From: Candidatus Eisenbergiella pullistercoris
GTDB taxonomy: Bacteria; Bacillota; Clostridia; Lachnospirales; Lachnospiraceae
DNA: 62,206 nucleotides
Reading direction: 5' to 3'
Assembly: GCA_019115665.1 (NCBI GenBank)
Contig: DXDD01000086.1
Location: 1-62,206, forward strand
Shown here: positions 34,076 to 42,268 of the stretch, one piece after another
Position numbering within the stretch: the first letter of the stretch is position 1
Layout: every line of letters starts with the position of its first letter
Notes under the pieces: generated by a model
The model's database searches: none
What the model saw: the letters and a program-made list of their open reading frames with translations, nothing else
Told to the model about the DNA's origin: nothing
Translations under genes and position numbers: made by a program

Positions 34076-34762
34076 GTGTTACCCTTTAAATGGATTCCTG
34101 AAAAAGCGCCGGAACAGAACGAGGGACATATGCGGACACAGCAGTTTGGTTGGGAAATGAGACGGCATCCGGAGCAGATACCCTGGTGCAGCGCGGTTCT
34201 GACAGCGGTGAATATTATGATATTTCTGGCCTGTCAGTTTTGCGGAGATATTCTGTATTCAGAAGGGGCGTTCAGCAGTCTGTATCTGATTCGGAACGGG
34301 GAATATTACCGGCTGGTGACAGCCATGTTTCTTCATGCGGATATCAGCCATCTGGCCAATAATATGATCCTTCTGTATTTCGGAGGAGAGATCGTGGAGA
34401 AGACGATGGGGAGAGTGCGTTACCTGATCCTGTTCTTCCTGTCGGGCATCTGCGGAAACCTGCTTTCGGCTGTTTACGAGCTTTCCACAGGAAGCTTTTA
34501 TGAATCAATCGGGGCAAGCGGAGCGGTATTCGGCCTTGTGGGGGGCCTGTTTTATCTGGTGCTTGCGAAAAAGGGCAGGGCGGCAGGCATATCCGTGCAG
34601 AGGATGGTTCTGATGATCGCGCTTTCGCTGTATTCCGGATTTCAGAGTGTAGTGGTGAACAACGCGGCGCATCTTGGCGGGCTGCTTGGCGGACTTATCC
34701 TGGCCTTCCTTCTGTGCCATGCGGGAAGACTTCCGGATGAGAGGTATGGGCGAACGACATGA
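34076..34762 (+). CDS. Rhomboid-family intramembrane serine protease
   Basis: 228-aa membrane protease. The catalytic Ser lies in GASGAVFGLVGG and the His in NNAAHLGGLLGG; the loop FLHADISHLANNMILLYF gives the conserved His/Asn. About six membrane helices cover residues 40-220. It follows the pilus operon by 34 nt and could process a pilus or surface protein. GTG 34076 is the longest start with a GGGGGG stretch before it; ATG 34130 (after GAGGGACAT) is equally possible and would not alter the membrane domain. Confidence 0.88.
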   Translation: MLPFKWIPEKAPEQNEGHMRTQQFGWEMRRHPEQIPWCSAVLTAVNIMIFLACQFCGDILYSEGAFSSLYLIRNGEYYRLVTAMFLHADISHLANNMILLYFGGEIVEKTMGRVRYLILFFLSGICGNLLSAVYELSTGSFYESIGASGAVFGLVGGLFYLVLAKKGRAAGISVQRMVLMIALSLYSGFQSVVVNNAAHLGGLLGGLILAFLLCHAGRLPDERYGRTT

Positions 34763-34835
34763 ACGCGCGGCCTAAGCGCAGGCTGTTTAGCAGAATAACA
34801 TCATTGCCGGCCGGACGGCAGAAAGTGAGGAGAGA

Positions 34836-35246
34836 ATGAGAGAGGAAAACTGTATTTTCTGCAGGATCGCAAACGGAGAGATTCCGTCCAATACGCTGTA
34901 TGAGGATGAGGGATACCGGGTGATCCTGGATCTGGGACCGGCGACAAGAGGGCATGCTCTGATCCTTCCCAAGGAGCATTATGCCGATCTGTATGAGCTG
35001 CCGGATGAAAAATGTGAAGAGGTGCTCAAGATTGCAAAGAAGATGGCGGGGCGCATGAAGGAAAGACTGGGATGCACCGGGCTGAACGTGGTGCAGAACA
35101 ACGGGGAATCCGCCGGACAGACCGTGCGCCATTTCCATATGCACCTGATCCCGCGCTATGACGACGGGAGCAGGATCGTGGCATGGACGCCCGGAAAGCC
35201 CTCAGAAGAGGAACTGGCACAGGTTCGGGATACGATCTGCGGATAA
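34836..35246 (+). CDS. HIT-family nucleotide hydrolase/transferase
   Basis: 136-aa protein with the histidine-triad motif HFHMHLIP and the N-terminal CIFCRIANGEIPSNTLYEDE (Hint-like). Family members hydrolyse AMP-lysine, Ap4A or similar nucleotides; the substrate here is not known. GAGGAGAGA precedes ATG 34836. The upstream 70 nt hold no clear promoter. Confidence 0.92.
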   Translation: MREENCIFCRIANGEIPSNTLYEDEGYRVILDLGPATRGHALILPKEHYADLYELPDEKCEEVLKIAKKMAGRMKERLGCTGLNVVQNNGESAGQTVRHFHMHLIPRYDDGSRIVAWTPGKPSEEELAQVRDTICG

Positions 35247-35291
35247 AGCGGATCCCGGAAAGGAAGCGCTTCAGGCGGGCGGGAATGCCTG

Positions 35292-36365
35292 TTATGCCCG
35301 GCCTGAAGCGATTTCATCCAGCATTCTTGTGATGGTCTGCGCAGCGTTCATCTGCTGGCTGGAATTCATGGCGCGGATATAGCTCTGTCTGTTGAAATAG
35401 AGCTCCTGCACCTTTTCCACCAGAAGCCTGGGGCTCAGATAATCCTCGTCGATCACCATGCTGAAGCCCTGGGACTCAAAGGAACGGGCGTTTAAGATCT
35501 GGTCGCCGCGGCTCCCTGCGGAAAGCGGGATGAGAAGGTTCGGCTTTCTCAGGGCGAGCAGCTCGCAGATGGCGTTGGCGCCCGCGCGGGAAACCACCAC
35601 GTCCGCCATGGCAAACACATCCTTCAGCTCGGCTTTCAGATATTCAAACTGGACATAGCCGGGCGTATTCAGAAGAAGATTATCCATTTTATCATTTCCG
35701 CACAGATGAACCACCTGAAAATCCTTCAGCAGTTCCGGAAGCGCCTCGCGAACCGTCTGATTGACGGAAGCGGCGCCAAGGGAGCCTCCGATCACCATCA
35801 GGACAGGCTTATCCCCGGTGAAGCGGCAGAGGGAAAGGCCCGCTGCGCGGCTTCCCTTCAGAAGCTCCTCCCGGATGGGGGAGCCGGTCAGGACCGCCTT
35901 GTCGGCGGGAAGGCCCTGCATGGTTTCCGGAAAATTGCAGCATACCTTTTTCGCTGCCGGAATGCACAGCTTATTCGCAAGGCCCGGCGTCATATCGGAT
36001 TCGTGGATGACGCAGGGGATTTTGAGGGAAGCCGCCGCGCGCACCACGGGAACGGCGACGAAGCCGCCCTTGGAAAAAACCACGTCGGGGCGGATTTCCT
36101 TCAGAATGCGCCGGGACTGGACATAGCCCCTGATAACCCGGAAGGGATCCGTAAAATTCTTCAGGTCAAAGTAGCGGCGGAATTTTCCCGTCGATATCCC
36201 GTAATAGGGAATGTCATAATCTCCGATCAGCCTTTTTTCCATTCCCTCATAGGAGCCGATATAGGAAATCTCATAGCCCAGCTGCCGCAGACAGGGCAGC
36301 AGAGCAATATTTGGCGTAATATGTCCGGCGGTGCCTCCGCCGGTCAGAACGATTTTTTTTGACAT
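35292..36365 (-). CDS. murG: MurG, UDP-GlcNAc:undecaprenyl-PP-MurNAc-pentapeptide transferase
   Basis: 357-aa glycosyltransferase making lipid II at the cytosolic membrane face. N-terminal donor/acceptor motifs GGGTAGHITPNIAL, VVFSKGGFVAVPVV and IPCVIHESDMTPGLANK, and C-terminal VSRAGANAICELLALRKPNLLIPLS are characteristic. Normal length. It is not in a dcw cluster here; its nearest upstream neighbour (minus strand) is the TSCPD protein. GGGGGGAAGATCC precedes the start at 36365. Confidence 0.95.
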   Translation of the reverse strand: MSKKIVLTGGGTAGHITPNIALLPCLRQLGYEISYIGSYEGMEKRLIGDYDIPYYGISTGKFRRYFDLKNFTDPFRVIRGYVQSRRILKEIRPDVVFSKGGFVAVPVVRAAASLKIPCVIHESDMTPGLANKLCIPAAKKVCCNFPETMQGLPADKAVLTGSPIREELLKGSRAAGLSLCRFTGDKPVLMVIGGSLGAASVNQTVREALPELLKDFQVVHLCGNDKMDNLLLNTPGYVQFEYLKAELKDVFAMADVVVSRAGANAICELLALRKPNLLIPLSAGSRGDQILNARSFESQGFSMVIDEDYLSPRLLVEKVQELYFNRQSYIRAMNSSQQMNAAQTITRMLDEIASGRA

Positions 36366-36389
36366 GGATCTTCCCCCCGGAATGTTCCG

Positions 36390-36644
36390 TTATACCGCCT
36401 GGTCCTGTGCGAGAAGAGCCTCCAGCGCGGTGGCGAGCTGATCGGGACAGGATGTGGGCTTGCTGCCGCAGCGGATTCCCTTCAGACGCGAAATGGCGTC
36501 TTCTGCCTTCATTCCCTCCACCAGCCGGGAGATTCCCTGCAGGTTGCCGTTGCAGCCGCCTGTAAAGGAAACCGAGCGGATGATATCTCCGTCCATATCG
36601 ATGTCGATATAGCTGGAACAGGTGCCTTTTGTCTTGTATTTCAT
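36390..36644 (-). CDS. TSCPD-domain protein (TIGR03905-like)
   Basis: 84-aa protein. GTCSSYIDIDMDGDIIRSVSF, then GGCNGNLQGIS, and the C-terminal KPTSCPDQLATAL give the TSCPD signature, with conserved Cys that may bind metal. Related domains occur at the C terminus of vitamin B12-dependent ribonucleotide reductases; the stand-alone form has no proven role. ATG 36644 is chosen over 36650 because GGAGG lies 7 nt before it. Confidence 0.85.
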   Translation of the reverse strand: MKYKTKGTCSSYIDIDMDGDIIRSVSFTGGCNGNLQGISRLVEGMKAEDAISRLKGIRCGSKPTSCPDQLATALEALLAQDQAV

Positions 36645-36846
36645 AATCATGCCTCCAATCCGTTGATATCCGGGAGCTCCCGGATGTAAGCCGCAGTCTG
36701 CCGGAAACGATCCGGAAGATGAGCGACCATACGCATTATATCAAATATCGCCCTTTGTTGCCAGTCTTTTCACGGGAAACGATGATTTATGCCCGTTTTC
36801 TGAAAAAAGAGGCGGAATTTTACGGCCGGATCCCGGCCGGGCGGTA

Positions 36847-36875
36847 TTGTGGAGGCGTCCTGCAGCTCCTATAAT
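36847..36875 (+). promoter_or_regulatory. Promoter of the 36932 membrane-protein gene
   Basis: TTGTGG (36847-36852), 17 nt, TATAAT (36870-36875). The gap 36651-36846 holds no gene; it has a short hairpin GGGAGCTCCC near 36671. Confidence 0.6.
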
Positions 36876-36931
36876 ACAGTTACGGCGAATCAAGGAATGG
36901 GGCAGGATGACGCTTCGGATCGGAGGACAAT

Positions 36932-37669
36932 ATGGCATTACTTCTGGAGAATAAAGGATTTGCAGCTATGACCATTATACTGCTGGCTCTGAGCATTTTA
37001 TGCAGGTTTGTTACGGGAATTTTTCTGAATTCCCTGATCCGGGAAACGGAAAACATGTCAGTCACAAAGAACCGTTTCCTGAAGCAGTGCAGGGAAAAAT
37101 TCCGAAGCTGCTACAGAATGAATGACGGGGTGCCGAATATCCCGGTTTTTGTGGACCGCTTCATGGGGAAAATACAGATCGGAAGATTTTCCCTGGACGG
37201 CCTTTCGCATCTGTCCGGGCAGCTGACGCTTCTGGCGGTCTTTGCGGCCGGGCTTGGGGCATGCGCGGCGATCATGGAGGGAAAGGCGGCGGGAGAGATC
37301 CTTCCCTATTATCTTCTGAGCTTCCTGGGGCTGTATCTGTATTTCAGCATTTCCGGACTGGTGGATCTGGAAGGGAAAAAGGCGCTTCTGAAGACGAGCC
37401 TGACGGATTTCCTGGAAAATCACATGGCGCCCAGGCTGGCCGTTCTGGAGGAGTCGGAACGGCTTGCGCAGGGCGGGGAAGAAGAGGCGGCGGCCGCCTT
37501 CGCCTTTGCGGGAAAACAGCCTGCCGGAAAGGGCGTGAGCGGAGCGGAGGCCGGTCCGGCGCAGGAGTCCTCCGGGAAGAGCGCCGCGCAGAGACGCATG
37601 GAGGAGCAGGTCTTCTCCAAAACACAGGAAAAGGAGCTGGAAGAGCTGTTAAAAGAATTTTTTGCATAG
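36932..37669 (+). CDS. Uncharacterised membrane protein
   Basis: 245 aa, not recognised. One hydrophobic helix near the N terminus (AMTIILLALSILCRFVTGIFL), a soluble loop of about 75 residues with several Cys/Arg, two more membrane helices (LTLLAVFAAGLGACAAIM and ILPYYLLSFLGLYLYFSISG), then a charged C-terminal tail with an Ala/Gly-rich stretch and the helix EEQVFSKTQEKELEELLKEFFA. The loop region NDGVPNIPVFVDRFMGKIQIGRF may help find relatives. ATG 36932 follows GGAGGACAAT. It is monocistronic before pgi. Confidence 0.65.
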   Translation: MALLLENKGFAAMTIILLALSILCRFVTGIFLNSLIRETENMSVTKNRFLKQCREKFRSCYRMNDGVPNIPVFVDRFMGKIQIGRFSLDGLSHLSGQLTLLAVFAAGLGACAAIMEGKAAGEILPYYLLSFLGLYLYFSISGLVDLEGKKALLKTSLTDFLENHMAPRLAVLEESERLAQGGEEEAAAAFAFAGKQPAGKGVSGAEAGPAQESSGKSAAQRRMEEQVFSKTQEKELEELLKEFFA

Positions 37670-37696
37670 GCTGTCCGGGGATTTTTGGCAAAAATC

Positions 37697-37725
37697 TTGA
37701 AATGAACGTGCTTCTTTGTTAAACT
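37697..37725 (+). promoter_or_regulatory. Promoter of pgi
   Basis: TTGAAA (37697-37702), 17 nt, TAAACT (37720-37725). Confidence 0.65.
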
Positions 37726-37809
37726 GAAAACGGATTTATCAGGATTCGTCTGCCGTAAGAAGCGGATGATTTTATGCCGCCTCCGGCGGCAGAACAGGAG
37801 GATAACAAA

Positions 37810-39156
37810 ATGAGCAAGGTGACTTTTGATTATTCCAGGGCGGCGTCTTTTATCAACGCGCACGAAGTGGAATTCATGAAAAAGACGGTCTGCGACGCCA
37901 AAGACGTTCTGGTTTCCAAAACGGGAGCCGGAAATGATTTCCTGGGCTGGATCGATCTGCCTGTGGACTATGATAAAGAAGAGTTCGCAAGGATCAAGAA
38001 GGCTGCGGCGAAGATCCAGAGCGATTCCGACGTGCTTCTGGTGATCGGCATCGGCGGCTCCTACCTGGGAGCGAGAGCGGCCATCGAGTTTTTGAGACAC
38101 AGCTTCTATAACTGTGTGAGCAGGGAGATCAGAAAGACCCCTGAGATCTATTTTGTCGGAAATTCCATCAGCTCCACGTATATTAAGCACCTGATCGACG
38201 TGATCGGAGACAGGGATTTCTCCATTAACATGATCTCCAAGTCCGGAACCACTACGGAGCCGGCGATCGCCTTCCGCGTATTCAAGGAGATGATGGAGAA
38301 GAAGTACGGCAAGGAGGAGGCTGCGAAGAGAATCTACGCGACCACCGACCGCGCGAAGGGATCCCTGAAGGGACTTGCCACGGAAGAGGGCTATGAGAGC
38401 TTTGTGGTTCCGGATGATGTGGGCGGCCGGTTCTCCGTGCTGACGGCGGTAGGTCTGCTTCCCATCGCGGTAAGCGGCGCGGACATCGATAAGCTGATGG
38501 AAGGCGCGGCGGAAGGACGCAGGCTGGCTCTGGAAAGCGAGTACGAGAAGAACGACGCGCTTATGTATGCGGCGATCCGCAACATTCTCCTGAGAAAGGG
38601 AAAATCCGTGGAGATCCTGGCCAACTATGAGCCCAGCGTGCACTATGTTTCCGAATGGTGGAAGCAGCTGTACGGCGAAAGCGAAGGAAAGGATCAGAAG
38701 GGTATCTTCCCGGCAAGCGTGGATCTGACCACGGATCTGCATTCCATGGGGCAGTTCATCCAGGACGGCGCGCGCATCATGTTTGAGACGGTGATCAACA
38801 TCGAGAAGTCCAGAGAGGAGATCGTCATCAACGAGGAGCCTGTGGATCTGGACGGCCTGAACTATCTGGCCGGAAAGAGCGTGGACTTTGTGAATAAGAG
38901 CGCCATGAACGGAACGATCCTTGCCCATACGGACGGACAGGTTCCCAACCTGATGGTGAACGTTCCCGAGGTGAACGAGTATTACCTCGGCCAGCTGTTC
39001 TACTTCTTTGAGTTCGCCTGCGGCGTGAGCGGCTACCTGCTCGGCGTGAACCCGTTCAACCAGCCCGGCGTGGAAAGCTACAAGAAGAACATGTTCGCCC
39101 TTCTTGGAAAGCCCGGCTATGAGGCGCAGAGAGAGGAGCTTCTGAAGAGACTGTAA
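37810..39156 (+). CDS. pgi: Glucose-6-phosphate isomerase
   Basis: 448-aa cytosolic enzyme interconverting glucose 6-phosphate and fructose 6-phosphate. Sugar-phosphate loop [28 protein letters not shown], the SIS-domain motif [15 protein letters not shown] and the catalytic region [16 protein letters not shown] are present. Length fits the short Gram-positive form. ATG 37810 follows GGAGGATAAC; an upstream in-frame ATG (37774) lies in the leader. A strong terminator follows at 39226. Confidence 0.97.
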   Translation: MSKVTFDYSRAASFINAHEVEFMKKTVCDAKDVLVSKTGAGNDFLGWIDLPVDYDKEEFARIKKAAAKIQSDSDVLLVIGIGGSYLGARAAIEFLRHSFYNCVSREIRKTPEIYFVGNSISSTYIKHLIDVIGDRDFSINMISKSGTTTEPAIAFRVFKEMMEKKYGKEEAAKRIYATTDRAKGSLKGLATEEGYESFVVPDDVGGRFSVLTAVGLLPIAVSGADIDKLMEGAAEGRRLALESEYEKNDALMYAAIRNILLRKGKSVEILANYEPSVHYVSEWWKQLYGESEGKDQKGIFPASVDLTTDLHSMGQFIQDGARIMFETVINIEKSREEIVINEEPVDLDGLNYLAGKSVDFVNKSAMNGTILAHTDGQVPNLMVNVPEVNEYYLGQLFYFFEFACGVSGYLLGVNPFNQPGVESYKKNMFALLGKPGYEAQREELLKRL

Positions 39157-39225
39157 GCTGCATAAGCTGCGGCGTTCCGCCGCCCCGGACAGAACAGATC
39201 CGGGAGGAATATCTGAAAACGGTTG

Positions 39226-39275
39226 CCCCGGACGGCCGGATCCATGATTGCATGGGCGGCTGTCCGGGGTATTTT
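39226..39275 (+). terminator. Terminator of pgi
   Basis: Nested stem: CCCCGGAC (39226-39233) with GTCCGGGG (39262-39269), GCCG with CGGC, CCATG with CATGG over ATTG, followed by TATTTT. Confidence 0.88.
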
Positions 39276-39327
39276 GCTGTGCAGCCGGGGATTTCTTTTC
39301 ACGGGTGGGGGAAAAGTAACCGTTTGA

Positions 39328-39358
39328 GTTACAGTTCAGCCTCGGGCAGAACTGTAAC
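39328..39358. repeat. Dispersed hairpin module, copy before array B
   Basis: GTTACAGTTC (39328-39337) pairs perfectly with GAACTGTAAC (39349-39358) over AGCCTCGGGCA. The same hairpin at 42101-42131 has T in place of A in the left arm and the matching A in the right arm. A competing pairing uses GTAAC at 39316-39320. The distance to the first array B unit is 16 nt, the same as the array linkers. Confidence 0.8.
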
Positions 39359-39374
39359 GGCTGAATCATGCTTC

Positions 39375-39622
39375 TGCAGCAGAAATCAGAAGAATAGCAT
39401 GCTGACCCGCAGAAATCAGGATCTCACTACGGCCAAAACAGGAAATTCCGGTTTTGTACCGTAGATTTTGGCAGTTTCCTACGGTAGGAATCCGGAAAAC
39501 CGGAGTTTGGCCCGTAGAGAAAGTGGCTTTTCTACGGTAAGAATCGGGGAAATCAGATAGTTGCCCGTAGTGGGTGGCAATTTTCTGCGGTAAGAATCAG
39601 GGAAATTGGATCGTTATCCGCG
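39375..39622. repeat. Hairpin repeat array B (five units, period 52-53 bp)
   Basis: Units start at 39375, 39428, 39480, 39533 and 39586 and are 37 nt long (36 for the second). They begin TACGG or TGCGG (the first TGCAG) and end CCCGTA, CCGTA or CCGC, with GAATC near position 9 and GGAAATC near position 16. Linkers are 16 nt and share TGGC and TTTTC. The second unit is almost a full palindrome (CAAAAC/GTTTTG and GGAA/TTCC nested inside TACGG/CCGTA); the third has TCCGG-AAAA-CCGGA. The family is the same as array A. Confidence 0.9.
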
Positions 39623-39912
39623 GCAGCGGCTTTCTCATGCCGGCCCCGGTTGCGAAAGCCTGAAAAGGCGCTGAAAAACTTTCGACATCCCCGAAAGGCT
39701 TCCCGCAAAAGCTTTGCGCCTCCGGAGACGTCAGAAAATCAGGTTTACTCCGCGTCATTCGCGAAGCTGCACTTCGTGCTCTCCGCTGCTGCGAGAAATC
39801 GCCCTGGCAATTTCCTGTTCATAGACGGGCGTTCCCTTTGGCCACTCAGAACCAGTCATCTGTTTGTGCAGGCACGACATCTGCCTGATTCTGGCCGACG
39901 AGCGAACTGTAA

Positions 39913-40917
39913 GTGCGCCCAGAAGGGCGCAGCATTTAGCGGGTGGAAACCCTGCTTGGGAAGGTGTAGCCGCACCACCAATAGCAAATCTTGGGCACGG
40001 CATGACAACATGCCGGGTTAAGCGTAGGAAGTCAGGCGATAGGGTCATAAGGCAGTTTAGCTCCGAAATCGCTGATAACTGATGCGCCGACACTGTTTAC
40101 AAAGTGGAAGGCAAAACAGACAGAATTCGCTAAGGCAAGAACCTGTCTGGCATCACGGGGTTGGAAGCCAGCCATGTCGTACAATGATGCTGCGTCAAGT
40201 GGGGAGAGCCTGTGGTTTCCATATCAGACGAGTGTGTCGTCCTAAAGTATATGGTATGCCCGACAACTAACGAAGGAAGGCAAATGAGTCACAGGCAGTC
40301 GGATGGCCGGATAGTACCGTTGAAGGTGGGTAATGCCGCTGGAGGGAAGCCGGGAGAGGACTGTACCTCGCAGTCCTGTCATGCAAAGATGGATGGAAAC
40401 AAGGCCGTAGGAATCGACGGGGTAACCAAAGAGGAATACGGAAAGAATCTGGACAATCTGGTAGAAAAGCTCAAGAGGAAATCCGGCAGGACGGGTGGAG
40501 ATACCAAAGGACAACGGAAAGATCAGACCTCTCAGCATATATTGCTACGAGGATAAACTGGTGCAGGAGGCACTCAGGAGGATACTGGAAGCCGTCTACG
40601 AGCCACAATTCTATGATGAAATGATGGGATTCCGGCCAGGCCGAAGCTGCCACATGGCACTCAGAAAGCTAAACACCATGATCGAAAAGCGGCCGACGAA
40701 CTATAATATTAGACGCAGACGTGAAAGGATTTTTCAACCATATAGACCATGAATGGGCAGTCAGATTCATAGAAAGCAGGATAAAAGACCCGAATATCAT
40801 CCGTCTGGTAAGACGAATGCTGAATGCGGGAGTTGTAGAAGATTTCCGGTATGAAGAAACAGAGGAAGGATCGGGGCAGGGGTCGGTGTGTTCACCGGTC
40901 ATAGCAAACATCTACAT
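39913..40917 (+). mobile_element. Group II intron, 5' fragment (3' end and domain V lost)
   Basis: A 5' boundary GTGCGCCCAGAAGGGCGCAG (39913 onward) fits the GTGYG start of bacterial group II introns, followed by about 370 nt of structured leader and an intron-type reverse transcriptase frame (40284 onward). Homology to RT stops at about 40917, and no domain V sequence or intron 3' end is seen before 42000. Sequence 39640-39912 upstream would be the 5' exon side; on the minus strand it has an open frame ending VYEQEIARAISRSS, whose origin I do not recognise. Confidence 0.75.
40284..40917 (+). pseudogene. Group II intron reverse transcriptase/maturase, frameshifted and truncated
   Basis: The N-terminal segment (KAVGIDGVTKEEYGKNLDNL) runs in one frame; near 40480-40495 it shifts to VEIPKDNGKIRPLSIYCYED and GFRPGRSCHMALRKLN; near 40705 a further shift leads to DADVKGFFNHIDHEW and GSGQGSVCSPVIANIY. 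After that the expected YADD-containing region, maturase and endonuclease parts are missing. Two frameshifts and a truncation make it non-functional. ATG 40284 has GGAAGG before it. Confidence 0.85.
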
Positions 40918-41602
40918 CGTACAAAGCATGGAGCATATTTTTTGTGAGGGAAGGAAGCGAGACAGGGACAACGAGAAGTACGAGAAAACATGTGAGGTAC
41001 GCCGGGAGGCGGGCAGGAAGGACGGCAGGCCGCCAAAACAGGCCGCCGATAATGAAAACGATGGTTTCATGAAAAACCAAAAGGTTTCGGAGAATGATTC
41101 GGAGCATGTCCCTTCCCGGTTCAGTGATTTCGTGAAGGCTTACCCCGGGAAGATGCCTGACCAACTATCAGACAGCGTTCAGGAGAGGTATAGGCAGGTG
41201 GTCGCAAAGGGGTACCGGGAAGGTGACCTTATCAGCGCTGCAGAGAATTACGCTGAAGCTGTTCGGATCGAGGAGCGGGAGGCGCGCTGCATCAAGCGGC
41301 CGGACAACTTCCTTGCCTCCGGGATGTTCGAGGAATATCTGCCCGGCGCATATGTCAGATCTGAACCGGGGAGGAAGAACCAGACGGCGGCGGACCGGCA
41401 TCACGCGGGCATGAGGGAGCGGATCAGGCTATCAGGAAGCAGGCTCAGGGTGAAGATAGGCTATCCCGTCAAATCGACGCGGGATGAGATATCAAGTTAT
41501 CATATCGCATGCAGTCCTGTTTTCAGAATGGATTTCCCATATCAACCAACAAGAGCGCTGCACGGGGCTGTAAATGAATCTGAGGGGCATATGGCAAAAT
41601 AA
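40918..41602 (+). pseudogene. Fragment of a mobile-element replication protein (DnaD-like C terminus)
   Basis: Fused in frame to the broken RT, this stretch encodes about 227 residues. RREAGRKDGRPPKQ, then SRFSDFVKAYPGKMP, a helix with LISAAENYAEAVRIEE and KRPDNFLASGMFEEYLPGAYV resemble the C-terminal region of phage/ICE replisome organisers and DnaD-like initiators. No start codon or N-terminal domain of its own is present, so it is a remnant. The last 60 residues (after HHAGMRERIRL) are not recognised. The identity is inference from motif style. Confidence 0.45.
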
Positions 41603-41787
41603 GGTTTATAGACCGTTCCAAAGGCCGTAAGGGGCTACTTTTGAAAATAAATGTCTCATCCGGGGAATGGCGAAAGCGGCATTTTGCCAGCACAGACAGG
41701 GAAAACGGAATAATGTGATTGAGAAGCCGGAAGGAGTGTGCCATACTGGCAGCACGGGAAGTCAGAGTACACATAAAAGGCGGCCTA

Positions 41788-41837
41788 CCCTCCCATTTTC
41801 GGAGGGGCTACCCTCCAGACCAAAGAGGAAAGGAGGG
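41788..41837 (+). promoter_or_regulatory. Leader structure that can hide the toxin ribosome-binding site
   Basis: CCCTCCC (41788-41794) pairs with GGAGGGG (41801-41807), and CCCTCC (41811-41816) can instead pair with the Shine-Dalgarno GGAGGG (41832-41837). Alternative pairings would expose or block translation of the small toxin. Upstream, 41603-41787 holds no other gene I can support. Confidence 0.55.
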
Positions 41838-41844
41838 ATTGCCA

Positions 41845-41934
41845 ATGGTTACATATGCTGATTTGATTCAGTTTTGTTTACTCATTGTCACCCTCGTGGG
41901 ATTGTGTTATACAATCTTCGAGGGAAAGAAATAG
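41845..41934 (+). CDS. 29-aa holin-like type I toxin
   Basis: Tiny hydrophobic protein with one membrane helix (YADLIQFCLLIVTLVGLCYT) and a basic C terminus (FEGKK). This is the form of the putative holin-like toxins (Hol_Tox) of type I toxin-antitoxin loci, expected to depolarise the membrane if made. ATG 41845 has AGGAGGG 7 nt before it. An antisense RNA promoter and terminator on the other strand overlap its 3' end. The locus lies next to mobile-element remnants, a common setting. Confidence 0.75.
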   Translation: MVTYADLIQFCLLIVTLVGLCYTIFEGKK

Positions 41935-42026
41935 CCGCCAACTACCACGAATAGTTGACGGCTGGCCTCATGTGAGGTAAAGTCATTCACTGTTTTAGGG
42001 TAGGCCGTGTGTCTCTGGCTTTCCCG
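41926..42026 (-). ncRNA. Putative antisense RNA antitoxin
   Basis: From the promoter at 42032-42060 a minus-strand RNA of about 100 nt would run to a hairpin (GCCGTCAACT with AGTTGGCGGC, 41962-41934) followed by TATTTCTTT, a good terminator, ending inside the toxin coding region. The overlap with the toxin mRNA 3' end matches known TxpA/BsrG-like arrangements. An internal GGCCT/AGGCC pairing is also visible. The exact start is estimated. Confidence 0.6.
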
Positions 42027-42031
42027 TCTTT

Positions 42032-42060
42032 AATATAGCACATCTGGCGGCGTGGCGCAA
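42032..42060 (-). promoter_or_regulatory. Promoter of the antisense RNA
   Basis: On the minus strand TTGCGC (42060-42055), 17 nt, TATATT (42037-42032). Confidence 0.6.
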
Positions 42061-42100
42061 GAACCGGATGCAATTATGTGTCGCCCGCTCCCCGGTCAAA

Positions 42101-42235
42101 GTTACTGTTCAGCCTTCGGCAGAACAGTAACGGCATCCGGCCATTCCAATCGCTTCGCGATGGGCCGGATGCTTCCTGCCTGTACGTTTTCGTACGGTCT
42201 GCGCAGTAAATGCGCAGACCTGTCTGAACAGTAAC
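42101..42235. repeat. Dispersed hairpin module, longest copy
   Basis: Consecutive hairpins: GTTACTGTTC/GAACAGTAAC (42101-42131), GCATCCGGCC/GGCCGGATGC (42133-42172, with ATCGC-TTC-GCGAT inside), GTACG-TTTT-CGTAC (42182-42195), GGTCTGCGCA-GTAAA-TGCGCAGACC (42196-42220), then a second copy of GAACAGTAAC (42226-42235), which can also pair with the first arm. Shorter versions lie at 39328 and 9553. The block sits just after the end of the SEDS-PBP gene; 42236-42268 is a short spacer. Confidence 0.85.
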
Positions 42236-42268
42236 GTCCAGTCCTCCGGCCTGTGCGGCGCCGGCGGC

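Noticed and set aside
39755-40093. Minus-strand ORF across the group II intron 5' region
   Set aside because: It mostly reads the structured intron RNA backwards. The end (VYEQEIARAIS) lies in the exon side and could be a gene remnant, but there is too little to call.
41719-41844. Longer 71-aa version of the holin-like toxin from 41719
   Set aside because: The N-terminal 42 codons read through the structured leader; the 29-aa form has an ideal Shine-Dalgarno and the family length.
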